Of a stretch of DNA of 30,874 nucleotides, positions 1-6,807 are shown piece after piece. The position numbers were made by a program, and so were the translations under genes. The notes below the pieces were generated by a model. That model did no database searches, was not told where the DNA came from, and worked only from the letters and a program-made list of their open reading frames with translations. The DNA is from a bacterium UBP2_UBA2255 (lineage in GTDB: Bacteria; Edwardsbacteria; AC1; EtOH8): positions 1 to 30,874 of the forward strand of contig DDXR01000050.1 of NCBI GenBank assembly GCA_002347565.1, read 5' to 3'. How positions within the stretch are numbered: the first letter of the stretch is position 1; each line of letters starts with the position of its first letter.

Positions 1-482
1 CGGGCGATGGCCACGCGCTGCATCTCGCCGCCCGAGATCTGGCCCGGCAGGTGGTGCCGGCGGTTGTCGATGCCCAGCATCTTGAGGATCTCGTCCACGC
101 CCTTTTCGGCGCCGGGCTTGCGGTAGAAGGTGAACGGCAACACCACGTTCTCGTACACCGTCAGGGTCGGGATCAAATAGAACTTTTGGAAGACGTAGCC
201 GAAGGTCTCGCGCCGCACCCTGGTCAGTTCGGCCTCGCTTTGGGCCCGGCCCTGGTCGAACACGCTGCGCCCGGAGAGCTCGAGCCTCCCGGCCGTGGGA
301 TTGTCCAGGCAGCCCAGGATGTTGACCAGCGTGGTCTTGCCCGAGCCCGACGGCCCGACGAAGGAGACGAAGTCGCCCTGCCGGATCTCCAAGGACACGC
401 CGTCCACGGCGCGGATCTCCTCGCTGCCGCGGCGGTAGACCTTGGTCAGGCCCTGGGCCTTGATGGATAACTGCTCGGTCAT
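1..482 (-). CDS. ABC transporter ATP-binding protein, LolD/MacB type (3' end cut by window)
   Basis: ATPase that should power the FtsX-type permease encoded just upstream on the same strand (625-1815). The translation reads MTEQLSIKAQGLTKVYRRG and shows a Walker A motif GPSGSGKT near residue 43, a Q-loop region VFQKFYLIPTLTVYEN, and the ABC signature ISGGEMQRVAIA just before the window edge. Walker B and the H-loop lie outside the window. The start at 482 is supported by GAGG/AGGA just upstream. This subfamily drives extraction of lipoproteins or export of substrates from the outer face of the inner membrane; it does not import. The substrate is unknown. It is the last visible gene of the five-gene minus-strand operon, separated from the permease by a 142-bp gap filled with repeats. 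Confidence 0.95.
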   Translation of the reverse strand, partial: MTEQLSIKAQGLTKVYRRGSEEIRAVDGVSLEIRQGDFVSFVGPSGSGKTTLVNILGCLDNPTAGRLELSGRSVFDQGRAQSEAELTRVRRETFGYVFQKFYLIPTLTVYENVVLPFTFYRKPGAEKGVDEILKMLGIDNRRHHLPGQISGGEMQRVAIA

Positions 483-501
483 GATCCTATCCTCATTCCT
501 T

Positions 502-581
502 GTCATCCTGAGATTGCGTCATGACTGACTCGTTGAAGGATGATCCTCGATGTGCGAGGCACGTTGCCTTCTCGGGATGAC
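502..581. repeat. Intergenic inverted-repeat element
   Basis: GTCATCCTGAG at 502-512 and CTCGGGATGAC at 571-581 are inverted copies matching at 10 of 11 positions, about 58 bp apart, with GAAGGATGATCC between them. It sits in the ATPase/permease gap. Short dispersed elements with GTCATCCTGAG ends are known from many bacterial genomes; that assignment is from memory. Confidence 0.6.
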
Positions 582-582
582 C

Positions 583-627
583 TCACCCTTGATCCCTCCC
601 CGCTGCGGGGAGGGTCAGGGAGGGTCA
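583..627. repeat. Palindromic G/C-skewed repeat abutting a stop codon
   Basis: The inner hairpin is CCCTCCCCGC (594-603) with GCGGGGAGGG (605-614). On the minus strand the element begins TGACCCTCCC, and that TGA (627-625) is the stop codon of the permease. It belongs to the same family as 1826-1906, 2551-2600 and 24815-24861. Confidence 0.7.
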
Positions 628-1815
628 CTCCGTCTCGCTGCGAATGGCCTCGATCGGCCGCACCCGGCCGGCCCGCCACGACGGGTAGACGCCGGCCAGC
701 AGGCCGATTGCCGTCACCACGCCGAAGGTCAGCAGCACCAGCGGCGGGTCGATCCGCACCAGCCCGCCGGTGGGGGTGTAGGGCAGCAGCCGGCGGATCA
801 GGATCTCCGTGACCTTGGCCGTGGCCACGGCCAGCCCGGCGCCGATGGCGCCGCCGGACAGGCACAGCATCAGCGTCTCCAGCCAGATCAGCTTGAAGAT
901 GTCCGAGGCCATCGCGCCCATGCTCTTCAATATGCCGATCTCCTGCAGCCGCTCCATCACTGACATCAGGATGGTGTTGATCACGCCGACGATGGCGATC
1001 AGGATGGCGATCAGCGCGATGGAGAACACCATCACCTTGGCGGTGGACACCAGCGACATGATGGTCTGCTTGACCTGGGCCAGGCTGACCACCTGGACGT
1101 CCGGCAGCGCGTACATCCGCTCCTCGAACGCGGCGATGTCGGCGTCCTTCCGCACCTTGATGCCGATGCCGGTCAATTGGCCCTGCTGGCCGAACACCGA
1201 CTGCACCGTGCCGATCGGCAGGAAGATGGTGCCGTCGTCCTGGGTGCCGGAGCGCTTGAGCACGCCCACCACGGCGACCTCGACGTCGTGCTCCGGGATC
1301 AGGTACTTGTCGCCGACCTCGCGGCTTTCCAGCTCGGCCGCCTCGTAGCCCATCACGGCCTCCAGCGCGTTGTTGTCGGTGAACCATCGGCCCTGCTGGA
1401 ACTCCAGCACGGACTTCATCTGCGGGAAGGTGGCCGCGTCCACGCCCAGGAACGCTGACAGGCTGCCGCTCTCGCCCTTGTTGGGGTCGAACACGGCCTG
1501 CATCAGCATCGGCGTCACCCTGTCGACCTCGGGCTGCCTGGCGATGGAGTCGGCGATCGCCGCGGGCAGGTAACGCAGGCCGGTGCCGCCCTTCAGCATC
1601 AGCGTGGCGGCCTCGTAGGGGCAGCCCTTGGCCGTCACCAGCACCTGGAAGCCCAGGTTGTCGATGTCGGAATTGAGCGAGGCCTCGTAGCCCTGGTTGA
1701 AGCCCAGCAGGCTGACCAGCACCCACGCGGCCAGCGCGATGCCGACGATGGTCAGGACGCTGCGCGATGGCTTGCGCAGCAGGTTCTTGTAGGCGACCTG
1801 GAAGATGTTGATCAT
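625..1815 (-). CDS. ABC transporter permease, FtsX/MacB family
   Basis: Inner-membrane permease of about 396 residues, a normal length for a LolC/MacB-type permease without a fused ATPase. One membrane helix lies near residues 18-40 (VLTIVGIALAAWVLVSLLGF). It is followed by a large extracytoplasmic domain to about residue 255. Three more helices follow near 262-290, 310-335 and 352-375. The end YPSWRAGRVRPIEAIRSE is the classic C-terminus of FtsX-domain permeases. GGAGG lies 3 nt before ATG 1815. Its partner ATPase is the next gene. Because such transporters often pass envelope substrates to an outer-membrane partner, the beta-barrel and exported proteins upstream may belong to the same machine; that is inference. 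Confidence 0.95.
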   Translation of the reverse strand: MINIFQVAYKNLLRKPSRSVLTIVGIALAAWVLVSLLGFNQGYEASLNSDIDNLGFQVLVTAKGCPYEAATLMLKGGTGLRYLPAAIADSIARQPEVDRVTPMLMQAVFDPNKGESGSLSAFLGVDAATFPQMKSVLEFQQGRWFTDNNALEAVMGYEAAELESREVGDKYLIPEHDVEVAVVGVLKRSGTQDDGTIFLPIGTVQSVFGQQGQLTGIGIKVRKDADIAAFEERMYALPDVQVVSLAQVKQTIMSLVSTAKVMVFSIALIAILIAIVGVINTILMSVMERLQEIGILKSMGAMASDIFKLIWLETLMLCLSGGAIGAGLAVATAKVTEILIRRLLPYTPTGGLVRIDPPLVLLTFGVVTAIGLLAGVYPSWRAGRVRPIEAIRSETE

Positions 1816-1825
1816 ATGCCTCCGT

Positions 1826-1906
1826 TGACCTTTCCCCGGCCCCTCTCCCTTTGGGCGAGGGGCATTGTGTTCTCCCTCCCAAGGGGAGGAGGATAGGGGG
1901 CGGTCA
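1826..1906. repeat. Palindromic intergenic repeat, compound
   Basis: It is bounded by TGACC (1826-1830) and GGTCA (1902-1906). Inside are two hairpins: CCCTCTCCC/GGGCGAGGGG around 1841-1862 and CTCCCTCCC/GGGGAGGAG around 1872-1890. The GGTCA end supplies the TGA stop (1906-1904) of the minus-strand gene 1904-2539. Confidence 0.7.
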
Positions 1907-2539
1907 TTTGTAGTACTTCAAATACCTGTTGCCCAGCATAAACTCGTCCACCAGGACCAGGTTCTTCTTCACGCCGCGCAGGGCGGACTTGAAGTCCGAG
2001 GCCGCGTCGGGCGCGGGGTTCTTAATACTCGAAATCTTATCGCTGCCCGTTTCCGTGCCGGTCACCACATCGTACTTATACAAGTCGCGCAGCGACAGCC
2101 CTGCGAACTGCCTTCCGAAAGACGGCTCGCGCAGCTTGGACGCGGCTTTCGAGGTCAGCTTCTGGAAGTACAGGGTCCTGATCACGCCGGCCGTGTCCAG
2201 CGCCAGGAACACCTGGATGCCGCCGTAGGTGCCCTTCTGGTTGACGCCGTGGATGTAGCCCACCAGCTCCTTCTTCCGGAACACCCGGTACATGGTGTAG
2301 GGCACGTCGCCGGTCTCGAACAGGCCCTGGAACTTGTCGCCCAGCCGCCGCTCGACGTGCGCCAGCAGGCTGTCGCCGCCCTTGCGCGAGATCGAGACGT
2401 ACTCGGTCTTGTACCCGGTCGAACCCGGGAACATCCGCTTGACGTCCTTGTCCGGGTCGTTGAGATCGCAGCCCACGGCCGCGAACAGGGAGGAGCCGAG
2501 TGTTATGAATGACAGGGTGGCAAGGAATACGTGCGTCAT
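1904..2539 (-). CDS. Exported FMN-binding-domain-like protein with degenerate flavin motif
   Basis: Protein of 211 residues with an N-terminal hydrophobic signal. Cys24 follows AAV-G, so it may be a lipoprotein, though the lipobox is not ideal. The core, GTYGGIQVFLALDTAGVIR near 103-121 followed by REPSFGRQFAGLSLRDLYKYD, resembles the FMN-binding domain of the RnfG/NqrC kind. In that family a D-x-x-[ST]-G-A-[ST] motif carries covalent FMN. Here the matching stretch is D157-V-V-T-G-T-E-T164, with Thr for Ala and Glu for the acceptor Thr. Covalent flavin is therefore doubtful. GAGG lies 5 nt before the ATG. Third gene of the operon. The family call is moderate; a solute-binding role for the ABC pair is equally possible. 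Confidence 0.75.
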   Translation of the reverse strand: MTHVFLATLSFITLGSSLFAAVGCDLNDPDKDVKRMFPGSTGYKTEYVSISRKGGDSLLAHVERRLGDKFQGLFETGDVPYTMYRVFRKKELVGYIHGVNQKGTYGGIQVFLALDTAGVIRTLYFQKLTSKAASKLREPSFGRQFAGLSLRDLYKYDVVTGTETGSDKISSIKNPAPDAASDFKSALRGVKKNLVLVDEFMLGNRYLKYYK

Positions 2540-2550
2540 GCTAACCTCGT

Positions 2551-2600
2551 TGACCCCTCCCTCAATCCCTCCCCTCGAGGGGAGGGACAGGGTGGGGTCA
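2551..2600. repeat. Perfect palindromic repeat between operon genes
   Basis: The outer arms are TGACCCC (2551-2557) and GGGGTCA (2594-2600). Inside is a perfect 22-bp palindrome at 2566-2587 with centre CCCCTC|GAGGGG. The 2600-2598 TGA on the minus strand is the stop codon of the beta-barrel gene, so the outer arm supplies it. Confidence 0.8.
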
Positions 2601-3599
2601 GATTTTATAGTACCAGTATATTTGGGCCGCTGCTTTCGTCGCGTTCGTTGCTTGCTCCAGCATCTGCGTGAAAGCCAGGCGAGCCGTAAGATCGGGCATG
2701 AACTGGTATGACAACCCTAAAGAAAAATCAGCGGCTAAAACGGTTTTCCGCTTTACCCACATATGCTGAAAATCAAGTTTCAGGCGATTTTCCGGCATAA
2801 TGTTCAACGTTAGCCTATGGAACAGCACGTATCGGGAAACATGATCCAGGTTGGCCTGCATTCTGTCCCAAACAAAATCGACGCGGTCCTCCCAGGGCCC
2901 CGAATAGTGCGTAAGATCAGCACCGGCCATGCAATGCTGAATGGGTTCATCCACGACCAGGTGGTAGCCCATCGTCTCCAATGTCATTCCGTAAGCCGCA
3001 GACATGCCGACATTGTAGTTCTGCTGGTTGAGATCACCCTTCGATATCCGGCCAGAGAACAAATAATTCTTACCCAAATAGACCGGCATGCCCGAACCCA
3101 AAGTGGCGGAAAAAGCGACATTGCCGGACTCGAAATCCCGGTAGTACCCCGCGCCCCAGTCGCGGTCGAAGCCGTAGCCTTGCATCGACAGCGGCTGCAG
3201 CAGCGTCCCGTGGTTGTCCAGCGACATGGCCAGCCCGAAGGCCGGCTTGTTGTGGCCGACCCAGACGTCGCCGAACGCCGGCTTGACTTTCAGAAAAGCG
3301 TTGTACAGCTGGAGCTCGATATTGCCGTTGCGGGTCGAGTCGTACGCCAACCGCGCCTGGATGGCGAACATGCCCCAGTCGCCCGTCTCCGTCGACAGCC
3401 GCTGCACCAGGTCGAACCCGACCGACGGCTTCTGCATCACGTCCATCTGGTCCATGGAATACCAGCGGATCGGCCGGCCGTCGAACGAATGCCCGCCCAC
3501 CAGCTGGGCCTCGGCGAACAGCAGGCGGCTGTCGGCCCAAGCGGCACTGGCCATCCCCAGGATGGCCAGTGCGCCGAAGAGTGCCCTTGCCGCACTCAC
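2598..3599 (-). CDS. Predicted outer-membrane beta-barrel protein
   Basis: Protein of 333 residues starting at a GTG. The signal peptide MSAARALFGALAILGMASAAWA is followed by DSRL. The rest is free of long hydrophobic helices. It is rich in alternating aromatic and polar strands (for example QLYNAFLKVKPAFGDVWVG, near residue 98, and GLSYQFMPDLTARLAFTQM, near 297) and ends in YWYYKI, as expected for a porin-like barrel of roughly 12-16 strands. I do not recognise a specific family. It lies 21 bp after the YtkA/FixH-like gene and is followed by a palindromic repeat. Within this operon it may be the outer-membrane partner of the ABC exporter. The start codon is weakly supported because no strong ribosome-binding site precedes it. 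Confidence 0.8.
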   Translation of the reverse strand: MSAARALFGALAILGMASAAWADSRLLFAEAQLVGGHSFDGRPIRWYSMDQMDVMQKPSVGFDLVQRLSTETGDWGMFAIQARLAYDSTRNGNIELQLYNAFLKVKPAFGDVWVGHNKPAFGLAMSLDNHGTLLQPLSMQGYGFDRDWGAGYYRDFESGNVAFSATLGSGMPVYLGKNYLFSGRISKGDLNQQNYNVGMSAAYGMTLETMGYHLVVDEPIQHCMAGADLTHYSGPWEDRVDFVWDRMQANLDHVSRYVLFHRLTLNIMPENRLKLDFQHMWVKRKTVLAADFSLGLSYQFMPDLTARLAFTQMLEQATNATKAAAQIYWYYKI

Positions 3600-3620
3600 G
3601 ATCGATGCCCGGGCCGCGGA

Positions 3621-4118
3621 TTAAATCTTGAACGTGAACGAGCCGCGGTATGCCGGGTTGCCTTCCTTGTCGCTGAAGACCAGCTTGACCTCCCACTCGC
3701 CCCGCATCACGATCGAAACCGGCAGCAGGTAGTCGCCCAGGCGGTTGAGCCTGAGCGCCTGCGGGCCGGAATCGTGAGCTCCCTTCATCGAGGGCATATC
3801 GTACTGCGCCGTGACCCGGTATGGCTTGACTTGGCGGCCGCTCTTGTCGTACACCTTGACGATCAGCGACAGGGTGCCCACCTGGGGCCGCTTGTTGAAC
3901 CGGTAGGTGAAATACCGGCCGTCGCCCAGTTGGACCTTTTTATTGAAACCGGGCAGCTTGGCATAGGTCGTACCCGCTGGCCCGAGCGAGTCGCCGGCGG
4001 AGCCGCTCGCAGAGCCGCATGCCGCCTTCTTGGCCGCCGGGCAGTCGCCGCACTGGGCCAGGGCCGCTGGTGCCAGAAACGCGACCGCCAGGATGACGGC
4101 GATAATCGTGTGGCGCAT
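3621..4118 (-). CDS. Exported YtkA/FixH-like protein with Cys-rich N-terminus
   Basis: Protein of 165 residues. ATG 4118 is chosen because GGGGGGAT precedes it and the signal peptide MRHTIIAVILAVAFLAPAALA begins there; an upstream in-frame ATG at 4166 has neither. After cleavage the chain begins QCGDCPAAKKAACGS, giving three Cys in a CxxC...C arrangement that could bind metal or form a disulfide. The C-terminal half carries a YtkA/FixH-like beta-sandwich: near residues 105-160, QYDMPSMKGAHDSG, then RLGDYLLPVSIVMRGEWEVKL (quoted in part) and a final SFTFKI. Such domains occur beside copper- and cytochrome-handling genes, but its partner here is unknown. First gene of the minus-strand operon. 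Confidence 0.88.
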   Translation of the reverse strand: MRHTIIAVILAVAFLAPAALAQCGDCPAAKKAACGSASGSAGDSLGPAGTTYAKLPGFNKKVQLGDGRYFTYRFNKRPQVGTLSLIVKVYDKSGRQVKPYRVTAQYDMPSMKGAHDSGPQALRLNRLGDYLLPVSIVMRGEWEVKLVFSDKEGNPAYRGSFTFKI

Positions 4119-4177
4119 TGATCCCCCCATAGAATTCGTTGCTCGTTGATGACAGGAACCGACCAAGGATTCTTGTA

Positions 4178-4206
4178 ATGATACCTTTAAAACATGGCAA
4201 AGTCAA
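4178..4206 (-). promoter_or_regulatory. Sigma-70-type promoter of the envelope operon
   Basis: Reading the minus strand: -35 TTGACT (4206-4201, 5 of 6), a 17-nt spacer, and -10 TATCAT (4183-4178, 5 of 6). The predicted transcript start is near 4171, giving a leader of about 50 nt before ATG 4118. Confidence 0.65.
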
Positions 4207-4334
4207 GTGAGAGACGATCCGGTTTCCAGCTCGAACAGCGTTTCTCTCGGCGCGCACATGGCGCACCCTCATCAGCGAATCATGACAAGCATTATACTAC
4301 TTTGGTGGTCGGAATGGTACTTTACCCTACTGTA

Positions 4335-4362
4335 TTGCGCCATGCTTATACTTAAGTATAAT
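4335..4362 (+). promoter_or_regulatory. Candidate promoter for the secreted protein gene at 4513
   Basis: A perfect -10 TATAAT lies at 4357-4362, with TTGCGC at 4335-4340 (3 of 6) as -35 and a 16-nt spacer. The leader would be about 145 nt long. The weak -35 box together with the palindrome over the -10 suggests regulation. Confidence 0.5.
4346..4361. promoter_or_regulatory. 16-bp perfect palindrome overlapping the -10 box (operator candidate)
   Basis: TTATACTTAAGTATAA is its own reverse complement and covers five of the six bases of the TATAAT at 4357-4362. Its position suits a dimeric repressor. It also places a TATACT-like -10 on the other strand. Confidence 0.5.
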
Positions 4363-4512
4363 ATTTCATATAACAAACAGGAACACAAATAGAAATGCAA
4401 ATGATTGAACATTAAATGTTTATGAATGCACGCACAAAACGGCATATAAATTGCATTTCTTACTATGGATTAGATTTCAACCATTCAACCAATGAACTTG
4501 ACAGGAGGAAGC

Positions 4513-6189
4513 ATGAAGCACGCATTGACCGTCTGTGTCGGTTTGGGCCTGTTTGCGGCCATGGCCGCAGCCGGCCCCGAGGCGATGCTGGAATCGCTGA
4601 CCCCGGCCGAGCGGGCCAATGGCCGTCTCTCGGTGATGCCGTTGTCGGAGGATCCCGGCGAACTGATGGACGCCTGTCGCCGGATCGGGGCGCTTTGGAA
4701 CGATGGGCAGTACGACGCGGCGCTGGATCAGTTTCATCTGGCGGCCGGCCGTTACGGGGAAGAGCAGCTATCGACGACGATCGACTGGAAAACCCCGGTG
4801 CCGACGATCGCCTCAACAAAATGGGGGACCGACGTCAAGATCAATAACCGCGACTCGGTCTACGAGGTCCATTACGACGTTCACCGCGCCACCGGGAACC
4901 TGATCGCGGTGACCCACAGCCTGCTGTCCGGGAACCTCTACTCGATCAACCTGTCGACGGACGGCGGTCTCCACTGGAGCGAAACCGCCATCCACAGCTT
5001 CGCCGGCATGGCCAATCACGGAACGAGCGGCGCCTTCGTGGGCGATCATTTTTACCTGAACTTCGGCAGCGGACCCATTTCCGTGATTCGGAAGTACAGT
5101 GCGGTCACCGGCGCCATCGACACCTTCAGTTCGGGCTTGAACTTCCAGTATGCCTACACGCTGGCGGCCAGCGACACCGTGCTTGAGGTCGCCCTGCGCT
5201 CGAACCAGGACGATTTCGACAATCGGCTGTTCCACGCCGCGACGACGAAGAACGGCAAGCTGATGTTCTGCTGGAGCGATACTGCGGGGTACAACTGGAC
5301 CCAGATCGCCACGCTGATCGCCGACGCCCAGGGCGGGCTCGACATGTGCTATAACGAGGGGTTCGCCGACCGGCAGATCTGGGTCTCGTACTTCAACGAC
5401 GACGATACGGTCAAGATCGGGGCCATCAACATCGGCACGGAAATATGGCAGAACGTCGCAAAGCTCTACTCGGGGGCTACCGGGATGGGGACCGCGATCA
5501 GTGCCTACCGCGATACCGTGCTCTGCGCGTTCAACTTCAGCGGGGCGACGGCGGAATACTGCCGCTACCTGCGGTCCTACAACGGAGGAAGCAGCTGGGC
5601 CCAGGGCGCCCTCGGGAACTCGACAGATTCGACAGCCGACCTGGCGGACGTGACCCTGCGCGGGGGCGGGGGCATGGGGGCCGCCTACCGCTTCTACTCC
5701 GGTACCGGAGAGAACCTGCGATACAGCTGGCGCAGTTACCCCGGCACCTGGTCCGTCCCGGTGCGGATGTCGGACTCGGCTGCTTTCCCCTGCAAGCCGT
5801 CCATCGAGTACCTGGGTTCCGGCGTGTACGGCGTAGCCTTTTCCAGCTGGAACCCGGGTTTGGGCCGCGCCTACTTCGACCGCAGCGACTGGGTGACCGG
5901 CGTGGCGGGAGGACCGTCATCGGTCCAGCTGCCGGTTTTTGCCAAGGTGTTCCCCAGCCCGGCCCGCGACCGGGCCACGGTCAGCTGGTCGCTGGCGCAG
6001 CCGGGCAGGGTCAGTGTGGCGCTCTACGATCTGACCGGGAGGCTGGTGTCGCGGACCGGCACTGACCCGCTGGCCGCCGGCCGTCACGAGCAGGCGCTGG
6101 ATACGCGCGCGCTGCCTTCCGGGGTCTACTTCGTCAGGATCGAGGGGGCCGGCCCCGGGCACACCAGAAAACTGGTCGTGATCAGATAG
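4513..6189 (+). CDS. Secreted protein with beta-propeller-like body and T9SS-type C-terminal sorting domain
   Basis: Protein of 558 residues. ATG 4513 follows GGAGG by 4 nt and opens a signal peptide (MKHALTVCVGLGLFAAMAAA); the in-frame ATG at 4492 lacks both. The body has repeated strands such as NLSTDGGLHWSETAI (near 145) and YNGGSSWAQGALGN, which resemble BNR/sialidase-type blades (S-x-D-G-G-x-x-W). The last 80 residues form a sorting domain: FPSPARDRATVSWSLAQPG, then VALYDLTGRLV, SGVYFVR and the basic end RKLVVIR. This domain directs outer-membrane passage by the type IX system in the Bacteroidota and relatives, where it is cleaved. No catalytic family is recognised. It is transcribed alone, from an A+T-rich control region to a terminator at 6207. 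Confidence 0.9.
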   Translation: MKHALTVCVGLGLFAAMAAAGPEAMLESLTPAERANGRLSVMPLSEDPGELMDACRRIGALWNDGQYDAALDQFHLAAGRYGEEQLSTTIDWKTPVPTIASTKWGTDVKINNRDSVYEVHYDVHRATGNLIAVTHSLLSGNLYSINLSTDGGLHWSETAIHSFAGMANHGTSGAFVGDHFYLNFGSGPISVIRKYSAVTGAIDTFSSGLNFQYAYTLAASDTVLEVALRSNQDDFDNRLFHAATTKNGKLMFCWSDTAGYNWTQIATLIADAQGGLDMCYNEGFADRQIWVSYFNDDDTVKIGAINIGTEIWQNVAKLYSGATGMGTAISAYRDTVLCAFNFSGATAEYCRYLRSYNGGSSWAQGALGNSTDSTADLADVTLRGGGGMGAAYRFYSGTGENLRYSWRSYPGTWSVPVRMSDSAAFPCKPSIEYLGSGVYGVAFSSWNPGLGRAYFDRSDWVTGVAGGPSSVQLPVFAKVFPSPARDRATVSWSLAQPGRVSVALYDLTGRLVSRTGTDPLAAGRHEQALDTRALPSGVYFVRIEGAGPGHTRKLVVIR

Positions 6190-6206
6190 AACGGCGATCG
6201 AGGCAC

Positions 6207-6237
6207 GCGGGCGGCTGGCAAAGCCGCCCGCTTTTTT
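6207..6237 (+). terminator. Rho-independent terminator
   Basis: A 10-bp stem, GCGGGCGGCT (6207-6216) with AGCCGCCCGC (6222-6231), a 5-nt loop and six T (6232-6237). It lies 18 bp after the stop at 6189. Confidence 0.92.
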
Positions 6238-6248
6238 ATACTTTTCGC

Positions 6249-6276
6249 TTGCAATCTACATCAGCTGTGATAAAAT
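6249..6276 (+). promoter_or_regulatory. Candidate promoter of rbfA-nrnA
   Basis: -35 TTGCAA (6249-6254, 4 of 6), a 16-nt spacer and -10 TAAAAT (6271-6276, 5 of 6). It falls directly after the terminator and about 160 nt before rbfA. The leader contains a bulged hairpin at 6284-6312 and a dispersed repeat at 6378-6404. Confidence 0.5.
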
Positions 6277-6377
6277 AATAAGCTGGCGTGCCGGCCGTAA
6301 CCGCCGGCGCCATATTTGATTACTTGCCTTGGCGCGGCTGTGCTTCGCGTCATGCCCGAGCGATCCGGCATTCAGGG

Positions 6378-6404
6378 CTGGATACCCGCTTGCGCGGGAA
6401 TGGC
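6378..6404. repeat. Dispersed GGATNCCxGC...GCxGGAAT hairpin repeat, copy 1
   Basis: CTGGATACCCGC-TTGC-GCGGGAATGG, with arms CCCGC/GCGGG at 6385-6389 and 6394-6398. The second copy is at 8931-8958. The same kind of short repeat occurs in many unrelated bacterial genomes (recalled, not searched). Confidence 0.6.
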
Positions 6405-6441
6405 GATTGAGCGGGTTCAATCTCCGCATGAAAGGCCGACC

Positions 6442-6807
6442 ATGAAATTCAAACGCGCGACCCAGGTGGCCGAGGAGATGAAGCGCGCCATCACCGACAT
6501 CATCGCCAACGAGGTGCGCGACCCGCGGCTGGGCTTCATCACCGTCACCGGCGTCGAACTGGCCGACGACCTGCGCTACGGCAAGGTGTTCATCAGCATC
6601 TTCGAGGACGAAGCTCGCCAGAAGGCGTGCCTGGATGGCCTGGAGGCGGCCAAGGGGTTCATCCGGAGGCAGCTGGGGCGCAGGCTGGGGCTGCGCTACA
6701 CCCCGGATTTCGACTTCCGGATCGACAAGAGCGTCGCCGAGGGGGACAAGATCGACCGCCTGCTGCACCAGATCGAACGCGAGCAAGCGCACCATGAGCC
6801 TGAGTGA
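6442..6807 (+). CDS. rbfA: Ribosome-binding factor A
   Basis: Protein of 121 residues, the usual RbfA length. RbfA binds the 30S precursor and aids maturation of the 5' end of 16S rRNA, with a role in cold adaptation. The sequence starts MKFKRATQVAEEMKRAITDI, then EVRDPRLGFITVTGVELADD and YGKVFISIF. The KH-like C-terminal half has GFIRRQLGRRLGLRYTPDFDF and ends with the DKSVAEGDKIDRLL helix typical of the family. ATG 6442 is preferred over an upstream in-frame ATG at 6316 because the family begins here and AAAGG precedes it. Its last 14 bp overlap nrnA, so the two are translationally coupled. Pairing rbfA with nrnA is a widespread gene order. Confidence 0.95.
   Translation: MKFKRATQVAEEMKRAITDIIANEVRDPRLGFITVTGVELADDLRYGKVFISIFEDEARQKACLDGLEAAKGFIRRQLGRRLGLRYTPDFDFRIDKSVAEGDKIDRLLHQIEREQAHHEPE

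Larger units (their letters stand above)
4119..4512. other. A+T-rich divergent intergenic control region
   Basis: This 394-bp gap separates two divergent genes and is far richer in A+T than its surroundings, especially 4280-4500. It holds a minus-strand promoter at 4178-4206 and a plus-strand promoter with an overlapping palindrome at 4335-4362. The only open frames are short (for example 4207-4392) and show no convincing ribosome-binding site or family, so I see no gene here. Confidence 0.7.

Noticed and set aside
4207..4392. 61-codon open frame in the A+T-rich intergenic region
   Set aside because: No ribosome-binding site, no family, and it overlaps both predicted promoters and the palindrome.
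6284..6312. Hairpin in the rbfA leader as a riboswitch or second terminator
   Set aside because: Only two 5-bp stems with a bulge and no T run; no known riboswitch core is seen.
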